The notes under the pieces: model-generated
What the model saw: the letters and a program-made list of their open reading frames with translations, nothing else
Told to the model about the DNA's origin: nothing
Database searches by the model: none
Position numbers and translations under genes: made by a program
Source: Burkholderiales bacterium
GTDB taxonomy: Bacteria > Pseudomonadota > Gammaproteobacteria > Burkholderiales > Usitatibacteraceae
Length of the DNA stretch: 9,179 bases
Assembly: GCA_017880705.1 (NCBI GenBank)
Contig: JADGRS010000101.1
Location: 1-9,179, forward strand
Direction: 5' to 3'
Shown here: positions 1-6,294 of the stretch, piece after piece
Layout: each line of letters begins with the position of its first letter
Numbering within the stretch: the stretch's first letter is position 1

Positions 1-145
1 TGCAGTCGTTCTGGCCGGCCTTGGCGATGCCGAAGCACTTCTCGGTGTCCGTGGGCTCCTTCACGGGACCGGCGCTGGCCGACCCCGACAAGCCGAGGGC
101 GATGAGGCCGGCGACTGCGGCCTGGAGGGTCGTGTTCGATTTCAT
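1..145 (-). CDS. DUF2282 small secreted peptide, bufferin precursor-like (BufA-type), copy 1; 3' part cut by window edge
   Basis: Only the first 48 codons are visible. The ATG at 145-143 has a strong ribosome binding site, GAGGAG, 8 nt upstream (154-159 on the plus strand). The peptide begins MKSNTTLQAAVAGLIALGLS and has a typical signal peptide with a likely cleavage after Ala25 (ASA|GP). The mature part holds TEKCFGIAKAGQNDC, with Cys37 and Cys48 ten residues apart, exactly as in the neighbouring copy at 213-500. This KC[FY]GxAKAGxNDC block is the signature I associate with DUF2282, the BufA1 family of bufferin precursors: periplasmic ribosomal peptides whose Cys residues are modified by a DUF692 (MNIO) enzyme so that they chelate copper. 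The family call is from the motif. Copper binding is family knowledge, and modification of this peptide is inference. The gene follows its paralogue by 67 bp on the same strand and probably shares its transcript with nadA. Confidence 0.82.
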   Translation of the reverse strand, partial: MKSNTTLQAAVAGLIALGLSGSASAGPVKEPTDTEKCFGIAKAGQNDC

Positions 146-212
146 TCTTGAGGCTCCTCTTATCTGGGTCGATGGGGATTGCGGCGATGCGCAGGCAGGC
201 AATGCCTTCCGG

Positions 213-500
213 CTATTCGGCCTTCGGCTTGTTCGCGTTCGGATCGGCCTTCTTGCCGCCGATCTTTTCGCACGTGCCCTTGGCGACGTACTTCCATTCT
301 GCCGGATCGTTGTCGCGCGTCGTCATCGCGCCGCACGAATGCTTCGCCGTGCCGCAATCGTTCTTGCCGGCCTTGGCGACGCCGAAACACTGCTCCGTGT
401 CCTTCGGTTGCACGACGTGAACCGGCTCCGCTGCGAAGGCGGGCAGGCCCAGGGCGATGAGGCTGGCGATAGCGGCTTGCAGGGAAGGGTGAGTTTTCAT
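213..500 (-). CDS. DUF2282 small secreted peptide, bufferin precursor-like (BufA-type), copy 2; complete
   Basis: This is a 95-residue exported peptide. The ATG at 500-498 lies 2 bp after the nadA stop, with GGAG (511-514) ten nt upstream inside the end of nadA, so translation is probably coupled. A longer open frame extends upstream but would overlap nadA out of frame, and the signal peptide fixes this start. Residues 1-23 form a signal peptide ([20 protein letters not shown], then AFA) with cleavage near residues 23-24. The mature part has four Cys: C38 (EQCFG), C49 (GKNDCGT), C56 (KHSCGAM) and C77 ([10 protein letters not shown]), plus the [10 protein letters not shown] segment and a Lys-rich, hydrophilic tail. 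These four Cys and the GTCEKIGG ending match DUF2282/BufA1. In the bufferin family, as I recall, the central Cys are converted to thiooxazoles and the peptide binds copper in the periplasm. Whether that happens here depends on bufB/bufC-like genes, which are not in the window. Confidence 0.87.
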   Translation of the reverse strand: MKTHPSLQAAIASLIALGLPAFAAEPVHVVQPKDTEQCFGVAKAGKNDCGTAKHSCGAMTTRDNDPAEWKYVAKGTCEKIGGKKADPNANKPKAE

Positions 501-502
501 TC

Positions 503-1612
503 TTAGGCGTCTCCGCTGCCCCTGAAGGTGGGCATGTTTCGTTTCGCGAAGTCGAGCATGCGCTCGATGGGAATCCTCGCGCGCCGCCCGATCTCGGGAT
601 CGACGAGGACCTCGTGGCCCGGCGCGCCCTCGAGGGTCTCGATGAGGTTGCGAAGCCCGTTCATCGCCATCCACGGGCAGTGCGCGCAGCTCTGGCAGGT
701 GGCGCCCTTGCCCGCGGTCGGCGCCTCGATGAAGTTCACGCCGGGCATGCGCTTCCTCATCTGGTGGATGATGCCGCCGTCGGTGGCGACGATGTATTCC
801 TTCGCGCCGAGGCGCTCGGCGGCCTGGATGATGCCGGTCGTCGATCCCACCGCGTCGGCGAGCGCGATCACGCCCGCGGGCGATTCCGGGTGCACGAGAA
901 CCTTCGCATCGGGATGCGCGAGCTTCATCGCCTCGAGCTCCTGGGCCTTGAACTCGTCGTGCACCACGCACGAGGCGTTCCACATGAGCATGTCCGCGCC
1001 GGTGACGCGCCGCACGTAGTCGCCGAGATGCTTGTCGGGCGCCCACAGGATCTTCTTTCCCTGGCCGTGGAGATGTCCCACGATCTTTTCCGCGATCGAG
1101 GAGGTCACCATCCAGTCGGAGCGCGCCTTCACCGCGGCGCTGGTGTTGGCGTAGACCACCACCACGCGATCGGGATGCGCGTCACAGAACTCGGCGAATG
1201 GCCCCGCGGGCGTCGCCAGATCGAGCGAGCATTCCGCCTCGAGGTCCGGCATGAGGACGCGCTTCTCGGGATTCAGGATCTTCGCGGTCTCGCCCATGAA
1301 GCGCACGCCCGCGACGACGATGGTGCTGCCCGGATGCTCGTGCCCGAAGCGCGCCATCTCCAGCGAGTCGGAGACGGTCCCGCCGCTCGATTGCGCGAGG
1401 TCCTGGAGATCGGGATGCACGTAGTAGTGCGCGACGAGCACGGCATCGCGCTCCTTGAGGAGCTTGCGAGCCCGCTCCACGAGGGCGGGCTTGTCCTCGG
1501 GCGCGACGAAGACGGGCGGCTTCGCGGGGGCGATGCCGATGTCGCCGTTGAAGCGCTCGAAGCGGATCTTGAGGGGAGTTGCGGTGACCATGATGGATTT
1601 TGCCATACGCAT
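503..1612 (-). CDS. nadA: Quinolinate synthase A
   Basis: NadA condenses iminoaspartate (made by NadB) with dihydroxyacetone phosphate to give quinolinate, the pyridine precursor of NAD; it is a cytosolic [4Fe-4S] enzyme. The 369-residue protein has the family's length and landmarks: [14 protein letters not shown] (61-74), [12 protein letters not shown] (76-87), the first cluster Cys in EAECSLD (C128), the second in [11 protein letters not shown] (C215), and the third in the [10 protein letters not shown] block (C306/C309/C312, of which the last is probably the cluster ligand). The VHPESP (240-245) and DGGIIHQM (278-285) segments are also typical. The start is uncertain between ATG codons at 1612 and 1606. 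Neither has a good ribosome binding site; GGAA lies 12 nt before the first. The gene is divergent from hda and appears to head an operon with the two DUF2282 peptide genes. nadB and nadC are not in the window. Confidence 0.97.
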   Translation of the reverse strand: MRMAKSIMVTATPLKIRFERFNGDIGIAPAKPPVFVAPEDKPALVERARKLLKERDAVLVAHYYVHPDLQDLAQSSGGTVSDSLEMARFGHEHPGSTIVVAGVRFMGETAKILNPEKRVLMPDLEAECSLDLATPAGPFAEFCDAHPDRVVVVYANTSAAVKARSDWMVTSSIAEKIVGHLHGQGKKILWAPDKHLGDYVRRVTGADMLMWNASCVVHDEFKAQELEAMKLAHPDAKVLVHPESPAGVIALADAVGSTTGIIQAAERLGAKEYIVATDGGIIHQMRKRMPGVNFIEAPTAGKGATCQSCAHCPWMAMNGLRNLIETLEGAPGHEVLVDPEIGRRARIPIERMLDFAKRNMPTFRGSGDA

Positions 1613-1710
1613 GCTAGTATTTCCGCCTGCTGCACGCGTCCCCGCGACGCGCCCGGACCAAGCCGAGCCGACGGAACCCTCCGAGGCGGCGCAGGTCCCG
1701 CGGAAACCCC
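1613..1710. promoter_or_regulatory. Divergent nadA / hda intergenic region with a GC-rich inverted repeat
   Basis: This 98-bp spacer must hold the promoters for both the nadA-DUF2282 unit (leftward) and the hda operon (rightward). It contains a 6-bp perfect inverted repeat CGCGTC-cccgc-GACGCG at 1635-1651, which could be a hairpin in the hda leader or an operator half-site pair. Leftward, AATACT (1621-1616, minus strand) is a 4/6 match to a -10 box but sits almost on the nadA start and has no clear -35 partner. No good sigma-70 promoter is visible for hda, and its ribosome binding site is weak (GGAA at 1702-1705). The region is inferred to be regulatory from its position; no regulator could be named. 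Confidence 0.45.
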
Positions 1711-2355
1711 ATGAAGCAACTCCTCCTCGACTTCACCCAGGCGCCCGCGCCGACCTTCGCGAACTTCGTCCACGGCGGCAATGCCGAGCTCGCCTGCGCC
1801 CTCGAGGCAGCCGTGAAAGGCGTTCCCGGCGAGCGCGTGATGTATGTGTGGGGCGAATCCGGCGCCGGCAAGACCCACCTGCTGAAGGCCTTCGCGCAGG
1901 CGAGCGGCGCGCGCGCGCGCTACGTCCTGGCCCGCGACTTCATGGATGCGGCGGGGGCGCCGGTGTTCGCCGTAGACGACCTCGAGCAGCTCACCGAGGA
2001 GGAGCAGTCGTCGCTCTTCAACGCGTTCAACGAGCGCGCCTTCGAATTCCTCCTGGTCGCGGCGAGCTCGGCGCCGCGCGACGTGGCTATCCGGCGCGAC
2101 CTGGCGACGCGCCTTGCGACGGGGCTCACCTATCGCGTCGTGGCGCTGAGCGACGACGAGAAGGGCGCCGCGCTCGCCGCCCACGCGAAGGCCCGCGGCT
2201 TCACCATTCCCGGCGAGGTGACGGCTTACCTCCTCACCCACGCGCGCCGCGACATGGGCTCGCTCATCGCCGCGCTCGATTCGATCGATCGCTACTCGCT
2301 CGAGACCGGGCGGCCCGTGACCGTGCCGCTGCTCAAGGCGGCGCTGCAGGGATGA
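1711..2355 (+). CDS. hda: DnaA regulatory inactivator Hda (AAA+ protein)
   Basis: Hda binds the DNA-loaded sliding clamp and stimulates ATP hydrolysis on DnaA, switching off replication initiation after each round. The 214-residue protein begins [10 protein letters not shown], where QLLLDF (3-8) fits the clamp-binding motif expected at the Hda N-terminus. It is a lone DnaA-like AAA+ domain without the DnaA DNA-binding domain: Walker A GESGAGKT (48-55), Walker B VFAVDD (85-90), sensor 1 region [11 protein letters not shown] (114-124), box [14 protein letters not shown] (128-138) with Arg134 as the likely arginine finger, and the sensor 2 stretch [19 protein letters not shown] (179-197). The ATG is chosen because it supplies the clamp motif at residues 3-8, although the ribosome binding site is weak. 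Its stop overlaps the next start by 4 nt (ATGA at 2352-2355). It is the first gene of the plus-strand unit. Confidence 0.95.
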   Translation: MKQLLLDFTQAPAPTFANFVHGGNAELACALEAAVKGVPGERVMYVWGESGAGKTHLLKAFAQASGARARYVLARDFMDAAGAPVFAVDDLEQLTEEEQSSLFNAFNERAFEFLLVAASSAPRDVAIRRDLATRLATGLTYRVVALSDDEKGAALAAHAKARGFTIPGEVTAYLLTHARRDMGSLIAALDSIDRYSLETGRPVTVPLLKAALQG

Positions 2356-3011
2356 AGCTCGCGCTCTTCGACCTCGACAACACGCTCCTCGACGGCGACA
2401 GCGACCACGCGTGGGCGCAATTCCTGATCGAGGAAGGCATCGTCCATCCCGGCGAGTACCATGCGAGGAACGAGTGGTTCTACGAGCGCTACAAGGACGG
2501 CACGCTCGACATCCACGAGTTCCTCGATTTCCAGCTCGCCCCCATCGCGCGGCGCCCGCGCTCGCAGCTCGATGCCTGGCACAACGAGTTCATGCAGCGC
2601 AAGGTGCGCCCGATGATCCTTCCCAAGGCCCCCGAGCTGATCGCGCGGCACGCCGACGCGGCGACGGCGATCGTCACGGCCACCAACCGCTTCATCACCG
2701 CGCCCATCGCGGCGGAGCTCGGCGTGGCCAAGCTCATCGCGACCGACATCGAGGAGGTCGACGGCGTCTTCACCGGGAAGCCGCGCGGCACGCCGGCGTT
2801 CAGGGAGGGGAAGGTCGTGCTCGTAGACGAATGGCTCGGCGAGAGCGGCCAGCGCCTCGCGGACTGCGAGAGCTGGTTCTACAGCGATTCGCTGAACGAC
2901 CTGCCGCTTCTCGAGCGAGTGACCCACCCGGTGGCGGTCGATCCCGATGCCACCCTGCGGGCCTGCGCGCTGGAGCGGGGCTGGCCGATCATCTCATTGA
3001 GGGCTGCGTGA
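2352..3011 (+). CDS. HAD superfamily (subfamily IB) phosphatase, SerB/histidinol-phosphatase-like
   Basis: This is a 219-residue cytosolic haloacid-dehalogenase-type hydrolase, expected to remove phosphate from a small metabolite through an aspartyl-phosphate intermediate. Motif I is LFDLDNTLL (5-13) with nucleophile Asp7 and acid/base Asp9; motif II is TATN (109-112); Lys143 in GVFTGKPRG probably supplies the motif III lysine; motif IV is YSDSLNDLPLL (177-187) with the Mg-binding acidic pair. The helical insert between motifs I and II (about 15-90) is the C1 cap of subfamily IB. Relatives are annotated variously as phosphoserine phosphatase, histidinol-phosphatase or uncharacterised HAD-IB hydrolase, so the substrate cannot be fixed from sequence. 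The ATG at 2352 overlaps the hda stop. The end overlaps pcnB by GTGA. Placement between hda and pcnB is usual for betaproteobacteria. Confidence 0.92.
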   Translation: MKLALFDLDNTLLDGDSDHAWAQFLIEEGIVHPGEYHARNEWFYERYKDGTLDIHEFLDFQLAPIARRPRSQLDAWHNEFMQRKVRPMILPKAPELIARHADAATAIVTATNRFITAPIAAELGVAKLIATDIEEVDGVFTGKPRGTPAFREGKVVLVDEWLGESGQRLADCESWFYSDSLNDLPLLERVTHPVAVDPDATLRACALERGWPIISLRAA

Positions 3012-4375
3012 TCAAGAAATACATCGACAAGCTGTTCGGCCGCCGCGAGCGCGTGACGCACAAGGACGCGCGCCCGACCGTCTACGGCAAGGACAAGCAC
3101 AACATCCAGCGCGAGCTCATCAGCCGCTGCGCACGGCGCACCTGCGAGGACCTGCAGCGCGCGGGCCATGCGACCTTCGTGGTGGGGGGCGCCGTGCGCG
3201 ACCTCTTGCTCGGGCGCAGGCCCAAGGATTTCGACGTCGCCACGAGCGCCACGCCCGACGAGGTCCGCGCGCTCTTCCGCCGCTCGCGAATCATCGGCCG
3301 GCGCTTCCAGATCGTGCACGTGATGTGCGGCGCGGAGACGGTCGAGGTGTCCACGTTCCGCGCGCATTTCACGCGCGAGCCCAACGAAGAGAACACCGAC
3401 GAGCACGGCCGCATGCTCTCCGACAACGTCTTCGGCACCCAGGCCGAGGACGCCATGCGCCGCGACTTCACCGTGAACGCGCTCTTCTACGACCCGGTGA
3501 AGGAAGAGGTCTGGGACTACGTGCACGGGCTGAAGGACCTGAAGGCGAAGAAGCTCGTGATGATCGGCGATCCGGCGACGCGCTATCGCGAGGACCCGGT
3601 GCGGATGCTGCGCGCGGCGCGCCTCGGGGCGAAGCTGGGCCTCGAGATCGACGCGAAGACGAAGGAGCCGATCCGCGAGATGCGCCACCTTCTCGAGAAC
3701 GTTCCCCAGGCGCGGCTCTTCGAGGAGATCCTGAAGCTGCTGCTGTCGGGCAACGCCGTCGAATGCGTGCGCGTGCTGCGCGAGCTGAATCTGCACCATG
3801 GCCTGCTGCCGCTCCTCGACACTTCGCTCGACGATCCCGAGACCGGCCCCTTCGCGATGGCGGCGCTGCGCGCGACCGACGAGCGGCTCGCGGCCGACAA
3901 GCCCGTCTCGCCCGCGTTTCTCCTCGCGGCGTTGCTGTGGGGGCGCGTCGAGAAGAGCCTGAAGAAGTACGAGGAGAGGGGCGAGCCCGCGGTTCCCGCA
4001 TTGCACTCGGCGATGCACGAGGCGCTCGACGCCCAGCGCGACTCGCTCGCGATCCCGCGCCGCTTCGATGCGACGATGAAGGAGCTCTGGCTCATGCAGC
4101 CGCGCTTCCTGCAGCGCGGCGGGCAGCGTCCCTATCGCCTCCTCGAGCACCCGCGCTTCCGCGCCGCGTACGACTTCTTCGCGCTGCGCGCGGCCTCGGC
4201 CAACGCGCCGCAGGAGGCCGCGAAATGGTGGGAGCGCTTCCAGGAGGCGAGCGCCGACGAGCGCGAGGAGATGCTCGTTTCCGGGGAATCGGGCCCGAAG
4301 AAGAAACGCCGCCGCCGCCGCGGCAAGCGCAGGGAGGATGCGCCGCCCACGCCTCACGACGAAGGGCAATCGTGA
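3008..4375 (+). CDS. pcnB: Poly(A) polymerase I
   Basis: PcnB adds 3' poly(A) tails to RNA, marking it for decay. The start is taken as GTG at 3008, which overlaps the preceding stop (GTGA) and follows GAGGG (2999-3003). The open frame runs further upstream, but only as an overlap of the HAD gene. The 455-residue product has the class II nucleotidyltransferase core: VVGGAVRDLLLG (58-69), catalytic DFD (Asp74, Asp76), RRDFTVNALFYD (151-162) and RYREDPVRMLRAARL (192-206). The segment RIIGRRFQIVHV (94-105) matches the signature that separates bacterial poly(A) polymerases from CCA-adding enzymes. The tail KKKRRRRRGKRR (431-442) is a strongly basic RNA-binding extension, again typical of PcnB and absent from CCA enzymes. 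The gene is coupled to folK downstream by another GTGA overlap. Confidence 0.95.
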   Translation: MIKKYIDKLFGRRERVTHKDARPTVYGKDKHNIQRELISRCARRTCEDLQRAGHATFVVGGAVRDLLLGRRPKDFDVATSATPDEVRALFRRSRIIGRRFQIVHVMCGAETVEVSTFRAHFTREPNEENTDEHGRMLSDNVFGTQAEDAMRRDFTVNALFYDPVKEEVWDYVHGLKDLKAKKLVMIGDPATRYREDPVRMLRAARLGAKLGLEIDAKTKEPIREMRHLLENVPQARLFEEILKLLLSGNAVECVRVLRELNLHHGLLPLLDTSLDDPETGPFAMAALRATDERLAADKPVSPAFLLAALLWGRVEKSLKKYEERGEPAVPALHSAMHEALDAQRDSLAIPRRFDATMKELWLMQPRFLQRGGQRPYRLLEHPRFRAAYDFFALRAASANAPQEAAKWWERFQEASADEREEMLVSGESGPKKKRRRRRGKRREDAPPTPHDEGQS

Positions 4376-4812
4376 GCGAGACGGTGCGCGCCGCGATCGC
4401 GCTGGGATCCAACCTCGACGACCCCGAGGCGCACGTGCGCCGCGGCTTCGACGATCTCGCGGCGCTGGCGCGGACGAAGGTCCTGGCGCGCTCGAAGCTT
4501 TATCGCACGGCGCCCGTCGGTTACGCCGACCAGCCCGATTTCGTGAACGCGTGCGCGCTGGTCGAGACGTCCCTCGCGCCGCGCGCGCTGCTCGAAGGCC
4601 TCCTCGCCATCGAGGCGCGCCACGGCCGCGTGCGCACAATTCCCAACGGCCCGCGCACCCTAGACCTCGACATCGTCCTCTACGGCGACCGCGTGATCGA
4701 CGAGCCGGGGTTGTGCATTCCGCATCCACGAGCGCACGAGCGAGACTTCGTGTTGAGGCCGTTGCGCGACGTGTGGCCCGATGCGGTGATCCCCGGGAAT
4801 GACGCGCGATGA
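4372..4812 (+). CDS. folK: 2-amino-4-hydroxy-6-hydroxymethyldihydropteridine pyrophosphokinase (HPPK)
   Basis: FolK transfers pyrophosphate from ATP to 6-hydroxymethyl-7,8-dihydropterin, the step before dihydropteroate synthase in folate synthesis. With GTG at 4372 as start (GTGA overlap with the pcnB stop, AAGGG at 4362-4366 five nt upstream) the protein has 146 residues, close to the usual 150-160. Visible motifs are AIALGSNLDD (8-17), LYRTAPVGYADQPDFVNA (43-60), GPRTLDLDIVLYGD (93-106) with the Mg-binding Asp98 and Asp100, and IPHPRAHERDFVLRPL (116-131). The open frame continues far upstream only as an antiparallel-free shadow of pcnB in another frame, and homology begins at this GTG. The stop overlaps the next ATG (ATGA, 4809-4812). 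Its folate product is the one-carbon source for PanB two genes downstream. Confidence 0.95.
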   Translation: MSETVRAAIALGSNLDDPEAHVRRGFDDLAALARTKVLARSKLYRTAPVGYADQPDFVNACALVETSLAPRALLEGLLAIEARHGRVRTIPNGPRTLDLDIVLYGDRVIDEPGLCIPHPRAHERDFVLRPLRDVWPDAVIPGNDAR

Positions 4813-5438
4813 AGCACCGCTACCTCGTCGTCGAAGGCCCGATCGGCTGCGGCAAGACGAGCCTCGCGCAGAAGCTCGCGCTCAGGATGGGCGCCAACAC
4901 GCTCCTCGAGGACTCCGCGGCCAATCCGTTCCTCGCGCAGTTCTACCGCGACATGCGCCGCTACGCGCTTCCCACGCAGCTCTTCTTCCTGTTCCAGCGG
5001 GTGGCTCAGCTCGAGGCGCTGAAGCAACCGGACCTCTTCGCCAAGCCCACGATCGCCGACTTCACGCTCGCCAAGGACCCGCTGTTCGCGCGCCTCACGC
5101 TCGACGACGCGGAGTACCAGCTCTACCGCCAGATCTACGAGCACGTGAAGCCCCAGGCGCCGGTGCCCGACCTGGTGATCTACCTGCAGGCGTCGGTGAG
5201 CACGCTCATCGCACGCGTGAGGAAGCGCGGCAACCCCTTCGAAAGCGGCCTCGACGAGGACTACCTGCGGCGCCTGTCGGAGGCCTATACGCGATACTTC
5301 TACAATTACGGCGACAGCCCGTTGCTGATCGTCAACAGCGAGAAGCTCAATTTCGTCGACGTTCCCGAGCATCTCGACCTGCTGATCGAGCGCGTCGAGG
5401 CCATGCGCGGCGGGCGCGAGTTCTTCAACCGGGCATAG
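4809..5438 (+). CDS. Deoxynucleoside kinase (deoxyadenosine/deoxyguanosine kinase family)
   Basis: This is a 209-residue P-loop kinase expected to phosphorylate a deoxynucleoside to its 5'-monophosphate for salvage. The N-terminus is YLVVEGPIGCGKTSLAQKLA (5-24), with Walker A GPIGCGKT (10-17). TLLEDSAANPFLAQFYRD (31-48) carries the acidic residue expected after the P-loop (Glu34). IADFTLAKDPLFA (82-94) occupies the position of the DRS-like motif of this family, here with Phe and Thr after the Asp. DLVIYLQASVSTLIARVRKRGNPFE (121-145) holds the hydrophobic strand and the Arg-rich LID. The sugar/base preference cannot be read from sequence; dAdo/dGuo kinase is the nearest family. Genes of this type sit between folK and panB in many betaproteobacteria. 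The ATG overlaps the folK stop, and the stop overlaps the panB ribosome binding site. Confidence 0.9.
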   Translation: MKHRYLVVEGPIGCGKTSLAQKLALRMGANTLLEDSAANPFLAQFYRDMRRYALPTQLFFLFQRVAQLEALKQPDLFAKPTIADFTLAKDPLFARLTLDDAEYQLYRQIYEHVKPQAPVPDLVIYLQASVSTLIARVRKRGNPFESGLDEDYLRRLSEAYTRYFYNYGDSPLLIVNSEKLNFVDVPEHLDLLIERVEAMRGGREFFNRA

Positions 5439-5446
5439 GGGCAACC

Positions 5447-6265
5447 ATGAGCGTCCAGCAAAACGAGAAGGTCACGCGAGTGACGATCCCCAAGCTCCAG
5501 GAGCGCGCGCGCTCCGGGGAAAAGCTCGTCATGCTCACGTGCTACGACGCGAGCTTCGCGAGGATCTCCGAAGAGGCCGGCGTCGACATGCTGCTCGTCG
5601 GGGACTCGCTCGGCATGGTGGTGCAGGGCCAGGACTCGACGCTCGCCGTCACCGTCGCCGAGACCGAGTATCACGTGCGCTGCGTCGTGCGCGGCAGCCA
5701 GCGCGCGATCGTCATCGCCGACATGCCCTTCGGCAGCTTCCAGGAATCGCCCGCGCAGGCGTTCCACAACAGCGCGCGCATGATCGCGGCGGGGGCGCAC
5801 ATGGTGAAGCTCGAGGGAGGCGCGACGATGACCGAGACCACGCGCTTTCTCGTCGAGCGCGGGATTCCAGTTTGCGCGCACATCGGCCTCACGCCGCAAT
5901 CGGTCAACACGCTCGGCGGCTATCGCGTGCAGGGAAAGCAGGAGGATGCGGCGGCGAAGCTCGTGGCCGACGCGAAGGCGCTCGAGTCGGCGGGGGCCGC
6001 CATCATCCTCATGGAGGCGATGCCCGCCGCGGTCGCGAAGCGCGTCACCGAGTCGCTCGCGGTGCCGACGATCGGCATCGGCGCCGGCCCCGACGTCTCG
6101 GGCCAGGTGCTCGTGAACTACGACATCCTCGACATCTTCCCGGGACGCAAGGCGCGCTTCGTGAAGAACTTCCTGGAAGGCGCGCCGTCCGTGAAGGCCG
6201 CGATCGAGGCGTACGTGAAGGCCGTGAAGGACAAGACCTATCCGGGCCCGGAGCATTCGTTCTAG
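5447..6265 (+). CDS. panB: 3-methyl-2-oxobutanoate hydroxymethyltransferase (ketopantoate hydroxymethyltransferase)
   Basis: PanB transfers the methylene group of 5,10-methylene-tetrahydrofolate to 2-oxoisovalerate, giving ketopantoate, the first committed step to pantothenate and CoA. The 272-residue protein has the family length. Landmarks are MLTCYDASFA (29-38), LLVGDSLGMVVQG (49-61) with Mg ligand Asp53, ADMPFGSF (91-98) with Asp92, HMVKLEGG (118-125) with Lys121, HIGLTPQSVNTLGGYRVQGK (145-164), and IILMEAMP (186-193) with catalytic Glu190. The start at ATG 5447 is set by AGGGG (5437-5441) five nt upstream. The longer open frame upstream overlaps the kinase gene and shows no homology. It is followed by panC after 29 bp. 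FolK upstream feeds its cofactor pathway. Confidence 0.97.
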   Translation: MSVQQNEKVTRVTIPKLQERARSGEKLVMLTCYDASFARISEEAGVDMLLVGDSLGMVVQGQDSTLAVTVAETEYHVRCVVRGSQRAIVIADMPFGSFQESPAQAFHNSARMIAAGAHMVKLEGGATMTETTRFLVERGIPVCAHIGLTPQSVNTLGGYRVQGKQEDAAAKLVADAKALESAGAAIILMEAMPAAVAKRVTESLAVPTIGIGAGPDVSGQVLVNYDILDIFPGRKARFVKNFLEGAPSVKAAIEAYVKAVKDKTYPGPEHSF

Positions 6266-6294
6266 CCGCCCCGGCGCGGAGGCCCGATCGCACA

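Noticed and set aside
51..60. Possible non-coding RNA, CRISPR or tRNA content anywhere in the window
   Set aside because: No regularly spaced repeats, cloverleaf pattern or rRNA-like sequence was seen on reading; nearly all bases are accounted for by protein genes.
197..207. Short palindrome AGGCAATGCCT between the two DUF2282 genes
   Set aside because: The arms are only five bases with a one-base centre, so it cannot form a stable hairpin, and there is no T tract to support a terminator.
21..506. Plus-strand open frame across both DUF2282 genes
   Set aside because: It lies antisense to two peptides with good ribosome binding sites, signal peptides and conserved Cys blocks; the plus-strand product has no recognised feature.
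614..1714. Plus-strand open frame (about 366 codons) opposite nadA
   Set aside because: It is antisense to a clear nadA, with His/Arg/Gly-rich low-complexity content and no domain; it is a shadow produced by base composition.
2879..4729. Long minus-strand open frame (about 616 codons) opposite pcnB and folK
   Set aside because: It runs antisense to two well-supported genes, is dominated by Arg/Ala/Gly/Leu typical of G/C-rich antisense reading, and shows no recognisable motif.
4794..4804. CGGGAATGACG at the folK end, resembling a half of the REP-like repeat seen at 8464
   Set aside because: Only 11 bp with no inverted partner nearby; it is explained by ordinary folK coding sequence and may be chance.
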